Shown here piece after piece: positions 51,766 through 61,677 of a stretch of 64,000 nt of DNA. The translations under genes and the position numbers were made by a program. Numbering within the stretch: position 1 is the first letter of the stretch; each line of letters begins with the position of its first letter. This DNA comes from [Clostridium] hylemonae DSM 15053 (GTDB lineage Bacteria; Bacillota; Clostridia; Lachnospirales; Lachnospiraceae): positions 2,046,001-2,110,000 of the forward strand of contig NZ_CP036524.1 in NCBI RefSeq assembly GCF_008281175.1, written 5' to 3'. The notes under the pieces were generated by a model. It did no database searches, was not told the DNA's origin, and was given only the letters and a program-made list of their open reading frames with translations.

Positions 51766-53259
51766 TCACCCCTGTTTTTTTCTTATCATTCGCAGCGCCA
51801 GATAAAAGAGTATGTAACAAATATTTGCCGCTGCGGCGCACGCCGCCCCCTTCAGGAGAAATCCCCCTGTTCCGCTCCCTGAAAAGCAGCCGGACACAAG
51901 CCCGGCAGCCATAAACGAACATGCCATCTGCAGTAGTGTAAGCACCTGATAATAGAGTTCATTTATGTAACTTTTCTTAAAATATCTGTATACTACAAGC
52001 GGTTCATACCAGAAGAGTGTTACAGCTGACGATATGGTCGTCGCAGTCAGAATTCCCGCAAGTCCCCACATTTTCCCCATGATAAAAGAAAGAACAATAT
52101 TGAGAAGCCCTTTTATAAGTATCATCTGCTTTATATTGCGGAAAAGCCCCGCCCCTTCTCTGTACATCTTTGTCGCAAACCTGCACGTTTCCAGATAATA
52201 ATTCACGATAATGATAAGGATGATCTCCTTGGTCAGCTGCGGCACAGAGCCCATCCACAATTTCAGGAAATCCTGGACGAGATAATAAAAACATACGACA
52301 GTCGCTCCTGTCATCCAAGAGTTCAGAAACGAGTAGAACCTAAACTGCGCATACTGCTCCTCCGTTCCCTTTACGGAAAGCATCTGGCCCACCCTGGCCG
52401 TTATCGCCTCGTAAAACGCAGATACAAGACTCGTGATGCCGGCAATGATAAACTGATAATTAGAGTAGACTCCGACCATGGCCGTGCTGATGAACCTGGA
52501 AATAAATATATTATCTGTATTGCTTATAAGCACCTTGCCAAACCGGTACATCACCATGTCAGATACATTGGACTTGATCCGTTCTGTCTCCGCGCTGCCC
52601 AACGGCTCTGTATATACGAAAAGAAACGGATAGCGGCTTTTTAAGTACCGGCCGAAGATATGGTTTATGAGTAGATTTTTAAACAGAATGCAGATGACAA
52701 ACGCCTCATAGCTTCTGAAAAACTTCAGCACAAGGATCTCGGCGGCAAGCGCCGCAGCGTCCACACCGCCTGTTACAGCCGCCACAAAATACCTCCGCTG
52801 GTCTGCCTGTATAAAATAATTTCTCACCATGTACCTGTTATAAAGGACAATGGAGAGCATAAACGTCAGAAATGTGACCGCCACCTCTGTGTCTTTGATA
52901 GAAGCATTGACTGAAAAAACAGCAGGCAGCGTCGTCAGAATACCTGCTCCTGTAAGTATCCAGGTCATCTTTTTATAGATGTTGTCATAGTGTCTGTAAA
53001 TAGCTGTAAGCTGCGCTTTGTCGTTCCTCGCCAGCGGCCCGTAAAAGCTGAACAGCATTGCTGTGCCTGCGCCGAAATAGGCAAACGATAACACGTCACA
53101 GAAGTTAGAATACAGGCTCTGGAGCCCCAGATACTCCACGTTGAGATAAATACAGATCACCCGTTTTGAGATCAGATTAATAATGAGCGAAACAATCTGG
53201 CTCAGCATACTGACGATGATATTCCACTGCATTAATTTTCCGTCTCTATCCTGCCGCAT
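51766..53259 (-). CDS. Polysaccharide flippase (Wzx-like, MATE/MOP superfamily)
   Basis: This 497-residue membrane protein has about fourteen hydrophobic segments. The opening (IIVSMLSQIVSLIINLISKR, then YLNVEYLGLQSLYSN) is typical of Wzx-type lipid-linked oligosaccharide flippases. It probably moves a lipid-linked glycan precursor across the membrane. Its start lies 14 nt inside the end of pelG and follows AAGGAG. Finding it next to PelG, which is itself of this superfamily, is unusual. Confidence 0.87.
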   Translation of the reverse strand: MRQDRDGKLMQWNIIVSMLSQIVSLIINLISKRVICIYLNVEYLGLQSLYSNFCDVLSFAYFGAGTAMLFSFYGPLARNDKAQLTAIYRHYDNIYKKMTWILTGAGILTTLPAVFSVNASIKDTEVAVTFLTFMLSIVLYNRYMVRNYFIQADQRRYFVAAVTGGVDAAALAAEILVLKFFRSYEAFVICILFKNLLINHIFGRYLKSRYPFLFVYTEPLGSAETERIKSNVSDMVMYRFGKVLISNTDNIFISRFISTAMVGVYSNYQFIIAGITSLVSAFYEAITARVGQMLSVKGTEEQYAQFRFYSFLNSWMTGATVVCFYYLVQDFLKLWMGSVPQLTKEIILIIIVNYYLETCRFATKMYREGAGLFRNIKQMILIKGLLNIVLSFIMGKMWGLAGILTATTISSAVTLFWYEPLVVYRYFKKSYINELYYQVLTLLQMACSFMAAGLVSGCFSGSGTGGFLLKGAACAAAANICYILFYLALRMIRKKQG

Positions 53260-54703
53260 TATTCTCCTTCTTTCGATAGATGATTTTTCCTTTGCTCGAT
53301 GATTTCATCGTGTCGATCACCTTGTAATCGCAGAAGATAAACGTATCCAGATTACGTTCTATCCATCGGATCCTGAAAAAGCTGTACGTCCATCCTGCCA
53401 GCATGCCGAGAAACACGCCGGCGCCCCAGAATGGGACAGACCACGTACTGGAGAGCAGGCTTGCGGCCAGTGTGACAGCAAAAAACAGCGCTCCTGTTAT
53501 CACAGCCCCTGTCATATCTGCAAAATAGTAAAGATATATGATATTGCCGTACATCATGAATATTCCGAGGAACGCCACGACAAGTACCGGATATATGGCC
53601 ATCGTGACACTGTCAAACCCTATCTTCGTGCCAAAGAGGATGAGGAACAGAAATATGACTGAAGTAATTGCCATCTGAGTACCGAACACCTGGATGATCT
53701 GCTGTGACAGCGTGCGGAACAGCTTTTTCCTCGCCTTCACGATCATCTTGTACGTACCGCCGATCACTCCCTCCATATATTCCTTATAAGCATTGTGGAA
53801 CCTTGTCTCCACCACGACCATAAATGAAATCATGACTGAAATATTTGTGAACATTGCAAGGCATGAAGCCATATCATACGCCTGGTGGCTGTAAAATGTA
53901 GACGCCACAAACAGACGGCTCGGCGCGGTCCAGAACACAAAGTTATGTACGTAAAGCCCCAGAATGTAGAAAAGATTTGCCGCCAGCAGTTTCTTAAAGA
54001 TTCCAAGATAAGGCAGACATTCTCCGTAAGCCCGGGACACACTCCGGAAGTATCTCTTAATATAAGAGAAATCCAGCACTGCTATGAGGAAAAACCCCAG
54101 CGACAGACCATATATAATGGAGTGTACCGCGTCCTGGTCCAAAAGCTTATAAAAAGCGAAGGCCGACAGGAAGCAGACAAACATACCGATGAAAAAAAAC
54201 AATGCGATAATTTTATAGTCCTTCGTAGCATGAAGGTAGGTGATCGCAAAAAACAGGATGACGAGGGATATCCACTGCACGTAAGCCGCAAGAATAAAAG
54301 GAATGTCGATCCCTCCCCTTACTCTCAGGCTCCATCCGACCGGAAGAAACAAAACCGTCGCCAGGATACAGCAGATCGAATTCCCGGTATAATAGGACGC
54401 CAGTATGTTGGAATATTCTTCCGTATAAAATTTATCCGCCAGATACCGGGAAAAGACAACGTTAAACGGAGCTGTCAGTATGACAGAAAAAATAAAAGTG
54501 TACAAAATGGTGGAAGACAAAAGCTCTCTGTCCGCATAGGACACCTTCGTCATGCCGAGAAAAAAGTAGAGCAGCAAAATAGCGGCGATGACCATGAGCA
54601 TAGGTCCCACCGTAACGACAGAACTGTACACGACCCCGAGCATCCCCCTTGATATACTTTCTTTTCTGTAAATCTTTTTTAACTCAAATCCGATACCAGC
54701 CAT
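53246..54703 (-). CDS. pelG: PelG-like inner-membrane transporter
   Basis: This 485-residue membrane protein has about twelve segments and opens with the PelG hallmark MAGIGFELKKIYRKES. Further PelG-like parts are YRDL-type FSRYLADKFY and NLFYILGLYVHNFVFWTAP near residue 250. In Pseudomonas, PelG forms the export complex with PelD and PelE and passes the polymer made by PelF. Its ATG overlaps the pelF stop by 1 nt, so the two are coupled. PelG of Pseudomonas is a little shorter (about 456). Confidence 0.9.
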   Translation of the reverse strand: MAGIGFELKKIYRKESISRGMLGVVYSSVVTVGPMLMVIAAILLLYFFLGMTKVSYADRELLSSTILYTFIFSVILTAPFNVVFSRYLADKFYTEEYSNILASYYTGNSICCILATVLFLPVGWSLRVRGGIDIPFILAAYVQWISLVILFFAITYLHATKDYKIIALFFFIGMFVCFLSAFAFYKLLDQDAVHSIIYGLSLGFFLIAVLDFSYIKRYFRSVSRAYGECLPYLGIFKKLLAANLFYILGLYVHNFVFWTAPSRLFVASTFYSHQAYDMASCLAMFTNISVMISFMVVVETRFHNAYKEYMEGVIGGTYKMIVKARKKLFRTLSQQIIQVFGTQMAITSVIFLFLILFGTKIGFDSVTMAIYPVLVVAFLGIFMMYGNIIYLYYFADMTGAVITGALFFAVTLAASLLSSTWSVPFWGAGVFLGMLAGWTYSFFRIRWIERNLDTFIFCDYKVIDTMKSSSKGKIIYRKKENNAAG

Positions 54704-56124
54704 TATCTGCCCTCCCTGCTCTTTGTCATCTCTTCATAAAGACTTCGGTATTTCCCGAATACTTCTTCTTCGTCATAATACGCTCTGACCCGTCTGTATC
54801 CGGCCTCTCCCATTTTCCTGCGCTCTGTCTCATTCTCTGCCAGTCTCAGTATGGCCCTCGCGATTTCTGAAACGCCCATCACAGGCACGATATAGCCCGC
54901 ATGTCCATAATCATCCCGCTCCCCTTCGATGAGCCCTCTGCTGTTTCCTACATTCGTCGCTATACATGGACGTTTGGCAGCAAAGCCTTCCAGTATGGAC
55001 AGCGGCTGTCCTTCACTGATACTTGTCAGAATAAGGAAATCCATCTTTCCGATGTATTCTTTTACATCGATCGTCCCTGTAAAGACCACATTTTCTATCT
55101 CCATGTCGCGGACCATGTCACGGCATTCCTGCGCATATTCTTTTGCCTCTTCCATGCTTCCCATGATCCACAGCTTAAGCTTCGGATTCTTGTTCCTTGC
55201 AAGCGCAAACGCGCTGAGCATCGTCTTGACATCTTTGATCGGCGTAACGCGCAGTACCGCGCCGATGTTGATGCCCCTGTCACCTGCTTCTTTCCCGGGG
55301 ATGTCCTCGTACTTGCGGTAATCCACCCCGTTTGGAATCACCACTGTCTTTTCCTTTGCACATCCAAGTTCGATCTGAAACGCCCTCGCGTCGTCAAAAA
55401 GTGACACTACCCTGTCTGCATATTCGTAACAGCATTCCCCTATCTTTTTGAACTGGTCGATCCATATATCTTTATAGATCCCGCTCACCCAGTCGGCTTT
55501 TATGATCTCCTCCTCCCTTTCTCTTGTGTACAGACCGTGCTCGCTCATCAGAAAAGGCGCTCCGTGAAGGCATTTCTGCATGCTTCCCCAAATTCCGGCA
55601 TAACCGCTTGATACGGAATGATACAGATCTGCTCTTTCTGTCCTGGACTTAAGTATGGTAAACAGCGGCAGATAAAGAGAACGCATCGTCCAGAGGAAAT
55701 CCGAAAAGACGACTCTCCTGAAATTGGCATTGTAATAGTCAAGGGACATCTTAAAAAAGTCCTTCCCTGACAGCAGAGCGTTCAATGAGACGTCCTTCTC
55801 TGCAAAAAAGCGGATGATGACGCTCCAGTCCGGACTGCTTTCAAACAGCAGATTTTCAAATGCATCGTATTCTTCCCCTGTGAGGGAGACCTTTTTCTGT
55901 GTCCGGTTATCCACATAATCATCATCCAGCAGATATACTTCCTGAATCTCGCTGACATTGGACGGTATTTTATATTTGAACTGCTGCCTCTCATCGGGGG
56001 ACGCAGCTATCGTCTGGACGACAAACTCCACATCCGGCATACTGAGCATAAGCCCCTGCACCCAGCTGGACACTCCTCCTGTAACATATGGATACGCACC
56101 TTCAACAATTAAGCAAACTTTCAT
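54703..56124 (-). CDS. pelF: PelF-like glycosyltransferase (GT4)
   Basis: This 473-residue GT-B enzyme is the polymerase of Pel synthesis, using UDP-sugars in the cytoplasm. The start KVCLIVEGAYPYVTGGVSSW is the PelF hallmark. The C-terminal domain has the E-x7-E motif SEGQPLSILEGFA near residue 385, and NGVDYRKY near residue 268. The ATG overlaps the preceding gene by 4 nt and follows GAGAAGG. Sequence and neighbours together make the assignment firm. Confidence 0.92.
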   Translation of the reverse strand: MKVCLIVEGAYPYVTGGVSSWVQGLMLSMPDVEFVVQTIAASPDERQQFKYKIPSNVSEIQEVYLLDDDYVDNRTQKKVSLTGEEYDAFENLLFESSPDWSVIIRFFAEKDVSLNALLSGKDFFKMSLDYYNANFRRVVFSDFLWTMRSLYLPLFTILKSRTERADLYHSVSSGYAGIWGSMQKCLHGAPFLMSEHGLYTREREEEIIKADWVSGIYKDIWIDQFKKIGECCYEYADRVVSLFDDARAFQIELGCAKEKTVVIPNGVDYRKYEDIPGKEAGDRGINIGAVLRVTPIKDVKTMLSAFALARNKNPKLKLWIMGSMEEAKEYAQECRDMVRDMEIENVVFTGTIDVKEYIGKMDFLILTSISEGQPLSILEGFAAKRPCIATNVGNSRGLIEGERDDYGHAGYIVPVMGVSEIARAILRLAENETERRKMGEAGYRRVRAYYDEEEVFGKYRSLYEEMTKSREGR

Positions 56125-57776
56125 CTTTCCTTCTCCTCATATTCAATACTCACATGTTCATCTGCTGCTTCCACGAGATAGAAGCCGTCATACAGTTTTG
56201 TCAGCTCTGCATTTTTCACCGTTTTTACAGTTCCGGGCAGCGACAGGTAAAAATATGCCCTGCCTGTAAAATTACCGATGTCAGCATCTATTCTTGTACC
56301 GGAGTAATCGATCTTTGGCTTCATCATGTCAAAGGCCTTCACCCTGTATATCGCCTCGCCCACAGTGACCCGCTCAAGCCAGGACAGATGTTCTTTCTCT
56401 ACTCCAAGTACAGTTTCCATACTGCGGCAGAAGTCCACCCAGTCATCTTCCTCCTTTTTCTCCGGTTCTCTCAGGAACGGCTTTACATCTGCGTAGACGG
56501 CGTTAAATCCGGCTCCCCTGCACAGCCCCAGATTGTCGAAGATCACATTGTCGTATTTCTCATCTTTTATAAGATTATACGGGAGGCACACTTCCCGGCT
56601 CTCATCATCCGTCCACTGAAAAGAGGATGTCCACAGCGCAAGTCTGTTGCCAAACGGTGAGTCTACCGTCTCTTCTGCGCCGGCTGTTCCTATTTCGTCC
56701 TTTTTTTCTTCTATCCCTTCCAGATGGTACTTAAGCAACTCATTCCCTGTCTTTTTCAGTTTCTTCTTATCGGTACTGTACCAGGTCGTCTCCGCCCCGT
56801 AGCGTTCTTCACACCGCTTGAATTCCGGAAAGAAGATATCGTTTTGAACGCCAAGGCTGTCTCTTTCATATTCTTTGTCCAGAAACTCTGACGAGAACTC
56901 ATCTGTATAAGGCATTCCTGACACGGCAAAGCAGTACGCGTTGATGACCGGATACATATATACCTGATACAGATCTGTAAACAGAAAGCTCACGGCTGCA
57001 TACCCGACGGGCCCGCTCATCAGCTGCCGGTCCGCCACATAGACACTGCCGCAGCTTACATTTCTTTTATACCGCCAGAATACGGGCGACAGATTCTCAC
57101 TTTTAACGTCTCCCTTTTCCAGGGCCGATGCGTACACTTCTGTCTGGGGCTTTAACGTCACCGCTTTAAGAGAAAACTTTTCTTTATTCTCAGTTATACT
57201 GCCAAACAAAAGCTTTTCCGTCAGACGGATCCCCGTCTTTTTCTGCATCCCTTTATACCTTTCTACCCCTGTCAGACTCCTTACTCCCGCGTCTTCCAGG
57301 GCTCCCGCATCAGGTATATTTGTAAAAAACAGCGTCATCCCCGCCTCATTATACCGGCGCAGGAGTTCGATCTCATCCTGCTGGAAAAAAGTCCGGCACA
57401 CAAACAGGATCTCGGCCCGCCCGCAATCCTCAAGCTGCTCTTTTACCTGGAACTTTTCTTTCATATTCTGAAGCTGAAGCGACGCCACTTTAAAGCCGCC
57501 GCCCTGCCCCCATATCATGATATCCGAGGCTTCCTTCTGCCGGTTTTCTGCCGGAGCGTTCTCCTGCTTTCCGGCAAGCCTGACAACCTTTTTGTATTCC
57601 GCGCGCTGGTCCACTTCCAATTCATCTTTCGCCTGCAGGCTCCTCCAAATATTGTTCAGGTTCCCCATAAAAAGGAAGACGCACAGAAGACAGAAAAGTA
57701 TGACGACCGTGTAGACAAATATATATCTTCTGAGCTGATTATTTTTGGAAAAATCTAATTTATTCAGCAGCTTCAT
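56121..57776 (-). CDS. DUF2194-like membrane-anchored protein in the PelA position
   Basis: This 551-residue protein has one N-terminal membrane anchor (residues 18-38). Residues 75-175 form a Rossmann-like domain (MIWGQGGGFKVASLQLQ, AEILFVCRTFFQQDEIELLR), then a middle region with YRHFAVSG-type CFAVSGMPYTDEFSSEF near residue 295, then a C-terminal beta-rich domain (residues 480-550). The layout recalls DUF2194 proteins and the flavodoxin-like and deacetylase parts of PelA. The likely metal motif (TDEF instead of the usual DDFP-like sequence) is not clearly intact. The start at 57776 follows GGGAGCAG and overlaps the GT2 gene by 4 nt. Confidence 0.65.
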   Translation of the reverse strand: MKLLNKLDFSKNNQLRRYIFVYTVVILFCLLCVFLFMGNLNNIWRSLQAKDELEVDQRAEYKKVVRLAGKQENAPAENRQKEASDIMIWGQGGGFKVASLQLQNMKEKFQVKEQLEDCGRAEILFVCRTFFQQDEIELLRRYNEAGMTLFFTNIPDAGALEDAGVRSLTGVERYKGMQKKTGIRLTEKLLFGSITENKEKFSLKAVTLKPQTEVYASALEKGDVKSENLSPVFWRYKRNVSCGSVYVADRQLMSGPVGYAAVSFLFTDLYQVYMYPVINAYCFAVSGMPYTDEFSSEFLDKEYERDSLGVQNDIFFPEFKRCEERYGAETTWYSTDKKKLKKTGNELLKYHLEGIEEKKDEIGTAGAEETVDSPFGNRLALWTSSFQWTDDESREVCLPYNLIKDEKYDNVIFDNLGLCRGAGFNAVYADVKPFLREPEKKEEDDWVDFCRSMETVLGVEKEHLSWLERVTVGEAIYRVKAFDMMKPKIDYSGTRIDADIGNFTGRAYFYLSLPGTVKTVKNAELTKLYDGFYLVEAADEHVSIEYEEKER

Positions 57777-58519
57777 GTTCTGCTCCCTGTCTTGCACCGC
57801 ACATAAGCATTCCATGTGCCAAGCAGCATTAAAATCATGTATTTTCCTGCTTTCAGCCAGCTTGAATGCATGGATTCACCAGCCGTGCGCTCACACATTA
57901 CCGCCGGCACTTCCTCGATTTTGAATCCAAGGAGAAGCATCTGTACGATCATGTTAAGATCCGGATATTTCAGGTCAAAATTGTTGTATCTGGAGTAAAA
58001 AGAAAATGCCCGCCTGTTCAGTCCCTGCAGTCCGCTTGTCGGATCGGTCAGGCTCTGTCCCGTCACCCGCCTGATGATCCATCTGAAACAGCTGATGGCG
58101 CACTTCTTCATCGCAGAAATATGAAAAGACTTGCTTCCTTCCAGGAATCTGGAGCCGATGACAATATCCGGATGTCCTCCCTTTTCGCTGCCAAAACAGC
58201 CAAGCCGTTCACACACGGTCTTTATGTTCGACAGATCATGCTGTCCGTCCGCATCTATCTGAAGCAGATATTCATAATCGTTTGCCGCCGCGTACTTATA
58301 CGCAGTCTGAAGCGCCGCGCCGTATCCCATATTAAAGATAAGCCGTATGACCTTAAAGCCGGAATCTTCTGCGATCTGGGCTGTGTGGTCCAGGGATCCG
58401 TCATCGATCACGAGAACGTCCATGAACTCTTTTATTCCCATAACGCTCATTCCATTGAGGAGTAAACCTATATTCTCCTCCTCATTATAAGCCGGTATAA
58501 TTATCAGTATTTTCTTCAT
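57773..58519 (-). CDS. DPM1-like GT2 (polyprenyl-phosphate sugar transferase)
   Basis: This 248-residue GT2 protein resembles dolichyl/polyprenyl-phosphate glycosyltransferases: ILIIIPAYNEEENIG, VIDDGSLDHTA, LLQIDADGQHDLSNI, and RRVTGQSLTDPTSGLQGLNR near residue 155, followed by KYPDLNMIVQML. These enzymes load a sugar onto polyprenyl phosphate for use outside the cell. Its stop overlaps the 551-residue protein and its start overlaps the GT-C-like gene, each by 4 nt. The sugar is unknown. Confidence 0.87.
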   Translation of the reverse strand: MKKILIIIPAYNEEENIGLLLNGMSVMGIKEFMDVLVIDDGSLDHTAQIAEDSGFKVIRLIFNMGYGAALQTAYKYAAANDYEYLLQIDADGQHDLSNIKTVCERLGCFGSEKGGHPDIVIGSRFLEGSKSFHISAMKKCAISCFRWIIRRVTGQSLTDPTSGLQGLNRRAFSFYSRYNNFDLKYPDLNMIVQMLLLGFKIEEVPAVMCERTAGESMHSSWLKAGKYMILMLLGTWNAYVRCKTGSRT

Positions 58520-60735
58520 TTGATCTCACCTGCGCTTTCCTTTGCCAGTTGTTTATAGTCTACGGACAGGTTTAATGTAAAATAGGCATCCTGCTCAATT
58601 TTATACACTGTGACCTGTTCGTCACTGTAATATTCCGATACATGGTTCGGATATATCTGCCTGATCGTCTCCATCCAGAAATGCAGTTTGGACATTACAA
58701 TATTCCTCTGAAAATAATACGGAGCATCCGCGCCGTGCAGCGCATCCTCACTCACATCCCAGTCCACATCCTGAAGTGCCAGGACGCCGCTGATCTCACC
58801 TGTATTTTTCGGCGAAGCGGCATCGCTTCTGTCAATCTCTCTGCGGTCATCTAAAAATGATATCGGATGGTGTTCTGTCACCACATAGATATCCGGTGTC
58901 GGTATATAGATCCGCTTTTTGCCCCTGTCTATTTCTTTCAGCAGATCAACGATCTCATAGTGGAAGCCGTTATATCTTATGACCGACAGATCATTCGTAG
59001 GTGACAGGACGGTCCACGTATTGTCCTTATGCTCTTCACACAACTTGAGGCAGACCCTCATATCCCCTTCCGAGATGGTGATATTGAAATACCGCTCTTT
59101 TTTTATCCTGCCGGAGTTTATCAGCCCTGCGACGCTGCCAAGCACGATAAAGGCAAGTAAGAATTCCGCATGCCTTTCCTTTACGCCGGCCTTCCTGAGA
59201 ACACAGAAGACTGCTTCAAAAGGCAGGCACAAAAGCGGGATCGTAAAAAATGTCAAAAATGTCGCCATACGTTTTACTTCTATTACAGTCGGTAGGTTCA
59301 GATAATACGTACAGGAAAGGAATGCGCACACCTGCCACAGAACTGCCCAGAAAAGATAGCCGAGATATTTAAGCTTTGCTCTTCGCGACAGGATGATCCC
59401 AAAGAGGGCGTATGCCGCCAGCGCCATAAGTCCACGTACCGTTTTTTTGTCCGTCCCATAATTTGCAGTCAGATAGCCGGTCTCTGCGTCAAGCAGCTCC
59501 TTCACAAGACCTGCGGCGTTCTTCTGATTCCTGATGTCTTCTGCCGTGACGCCCTCTTTCTTCTTATCAGCCGGAGCATCCCCGCTCTCCGACACAGCGG
59601 TCGTATCTACAATTCCAAGCGCCCATGCGATAGAACGTTCAAATTTATAGCCGTTCAGCAGACCGTAGGCGTACGGGGCGCACGCCAGTATAACTCCGGC
59701 GAGGCCGCCGGCAGCGAGACAAAGCAGCAGTTTCTTTTTAAGAATAGGAACTGCAAACAAAAGGCCAAAGCACAGACAGATGATCAGACATAAGATGGTG
59801 ATGTAAAAATGGGCCATCAGCGTCCATGCGATACACGCCGCAAATAATATCAGATCCTTTCTGTCCTTTTCTCTTATATAGGAAAACAGGGCGTATACCA
59901 TGCCAAAGGCAGCTACAAGGCCAAACTCCATCGGAAAGGAGAACTGGAAACGCACATACGATACCGATGAGAAAATGTCGGCCAGAACAAACAGACTCCA
60001 GCCTCCCAAAGCTGCAAATCTATTCGAGAAGCATTTCCTAAACAGCATGTAGGCCGCCGCAAATATCAAAATGACAGACAGGACCGAAAAGTTCAAATAC
60101 ACTCTCACGAAATTGAGCGGCATCAGAACCCCGAGCGCCGCATTCAGAGTATGTACCCCATGTGGATACATGCCCGCGGGAAAAATATCCCCGTGTATGA
60201 GCGAACCGATCCAGTACAGATGTGTCTCTTCATCCGTATGTCCATAAGCCGTATTGTGCAGTTTATACCAGCCGTAAAACCACACGATCCATGCCATGAC
60301 GAGACCAAAAAGAATCATTTCCAAAAGATTACCGTTCAAAAGTCTTTTCTTTTCAGCCAGATATGATCTTATACGGCTGTTTACCCTGGCACGCAACACA
60401 TGAAATCCATACGTGCCGATGATCAGCTCCTTCAGCACTTTGATCCACTTCCTGTACCGGACGGCTATTCTCTTCCTCTCTCTCACCGCGGTCAGCGACA
60501 GCGGCAGAAGTACAAGTGTAAAAAGCAGAGACGCAAAGTTGACAAAATGCAGAAAGCCAAGCAGCAGAACTATGTAATTGATATAAAGGTTTCCCAGACA
60601 CTGGTAACAGAAAAAGCGGAAGGTCCGTTCCTTCTGCGCCACATATTTCCCAAGGCATACCGACGGCAGCACGAGCGTTAGAAAAAGATAGCCCGCCATG
60701 CTCCATATGATCGTCCATACATTCTCCCATATCAT
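58516..60735 (-). CDS. Large GT-C-like membrane protein
   Basis: I cannot name this 739-residue protein. It has about eleven to thirteen membrane segments (residues 10-560) and a soluble C-terminal domain of about 170 residues. The first large outer loop has GHTDEETHLYWIGSLIHGD, which resembles the acidic DE motif of GT-C transferases that use polyprenyl-phosphate sugars. A later loop has PHGVHTLNAALG. It sits directly beside a DPM1-like GT2, which could supply such a donor. An O-antigen-polymerase-like role is the alternative. The start has a weak ribosome binding site, with the pelE stop only 7 nt upstream. Confidence 0.75.
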   Translation of the reverse strand: MIWENVWTIIWSMAGYLFLTLVLPSVCLGKYVAQKERTFRFFCYQCLGNLYINYIVLLLGFLHFVNFASLLFTLVLLPLSLTAVRERKRIAVRYRKWIKVLKELIIGTYGFHVLRARVNSRIRSYLAEKKRLLNGNLLEMILFGLVMAWIVWFYGWYKLHNTAYGHTDEETHLYWIGSLIHGDIFPAGMYPHGVHTLNAALGVLMPLNFVRVYLNFSVLSVILIFAAAYMLFRKCFSNRFAALGGWSLFVLADIFSSVSYVRFQFSFPMEFGLVAAFGMVYALFSYIREKDRKDLILFAACIAWTLMAHFYITILCLIICLCFGLLFAVPILKKKLLLCLAAGGLAGVILACAPYAYGLLNGYKFERSIAWALGIVDTTAVSESGDAPADKKKEGVTAEDIRNQKNAAGLVKELLDAETGYLTANYGTDKKTVRGLMALAAYALFGIILSRRAKLKYLGYLFWAVLWQVCAFLSCTYYLNLPTVIEVKRMATFLTFFTIPLLCLPFEAVFCVLRKAGVKERHAEFLLAFIVLGSVAGLINSGRIKKERYFNITISEGDMRVCLKLCEEHKDNTWTVLSPTNDLSVIRYNGFHYEIVDLLKEIDRGKKRIYIPTPDIYVVTEHHPISFLDDRREIDRSDAASPKNTGEISGVLALQDVDWDVSEDALHGADAPYYFQRNIVMSKLHFWMETIRQIYPNHVSEYYSDEQVTVYKIEQDAYFTLNLSVDYKQLAKESAGEIK

Positions 60736-60741
60736 CAGTAT

Positions 60742-61677
60742 CTACCATCCTGTCCGGCCGTAAAAACGCACCCACTCCAGAGCTTCCCCGTCCAAAATCA
60801 GCGGGGATTCCCGGATCTGTTTTAAGGCTTCCCTGAATCTCATCTCATCCCCCGAGGCAAAGTAATATTTCAGCACCGCTTTGACCGCGGGCAGGTCCGA
60901 TTCCATATATTCTCCGGCACGCTCCGCCCATTTGCCGGCACAGGCACCGTCCCCGATCTCCATCCAGAGTCCTATAATATCGGCCAGCATATCGCCGCTC
61001 AGCTTTTCTTTGTCTTTTCTGTAAAGTTCCTCCAGATAACCGTCAAAATAAACGAGATATATCCTCTGTTCAGGAACACTCAGCACATGTTTGTGAAGCA
61101 TGTTACTGCAGAACCTGAGATAGATCAGGAGGGCATCCGCATCTTTGCTTTTTTCATATATTTCTCTAAGCCTCTTCTCTGTCTCTTTGTACCTGGCGAT
61201 CGCATCGGTAATGTAGGAGGCAGCATAGTGGACGACCTCTGAGTCTCCCTGCGCCATGGCGCCCCGGATCCTCTGCATATAATCTTCTGCGTCAGGCCGC
61301 TTCAGCACTTCCAGAAATGACTGTCTTCTGTTCGCTGTATCCGATATTATGAGCGCCTCTTCCACCGGCACCCGGTCCACTTCCTTCTCGATATCATCGC
61401 TGATGATCATGCGGGTCCTCTTCTTACTAAAGCTCAGTTCCTCTTCATTCAGTAGTCCGTCTCTGCGGCGGAATAACACGATGTTTACTGCCTCGCTGCC
61501 GGCCAGAAAAACCGCCCCGGCCAGCGGCGTAAAAAACATAAACGCAGCCAGCAGAGCCGCCTTTCTGTATTCTTTTCTGACGACGCCCCTGTAAAGAAAA
61601 TATATGAGCGCTACACACGTATTCACAATAAAAATCCATAAAAACAATCTGTTATTCAAGCTCTCTACTCCTATCAT
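60742..61677 (-). CDS. pelE: PelE-like membrane protein with TPR-like domain
   Basis: This 311-residue protein has two N-terminal membrane segments (residues 10-30 and 37-62) followed by a helical, TPR-like cytoplasmic domain (repeats near residues 130-290, such as DSEVVHYAASYITDAIARYK and GDGACAGKWAERAGEYMESD). This layout matches PelE, which links PelD to PelF in the Pel synthase complex. Direct sequence identity is low, as is normal for PelE, so position between pelD and the rest supports the call. Its ATG overlaps the pelD stop by 4 nt. Confidence 0.78.
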   Translation of the reverse strand: MIGVESLNNRLFLWIFIVNTCVALIYFLYRGVVRKEYRKAALLAAFMFFTPLAGAVFLAGSEAVNIVLFRRRDGLLNEEELSFSKKRTRMIISDDIEKEVDRVPVEEALIISDTANRRQSFLEVLKRPDAEDYMQRIRGAMAQGDSEVVHYAASYITDAIARYKETEKRLREIYEKSKDADALLIYLRFCSNMLHKHVLSVPEQRIYLVYFDGYLEELYRKDKEKLSGDMLADIIGLWMEIGDGACAGKWAERAGEYMESDLPAVKAVLKYYFASGDEMRFREALKQIRESPLILDGEALEWVRFYGRTGW

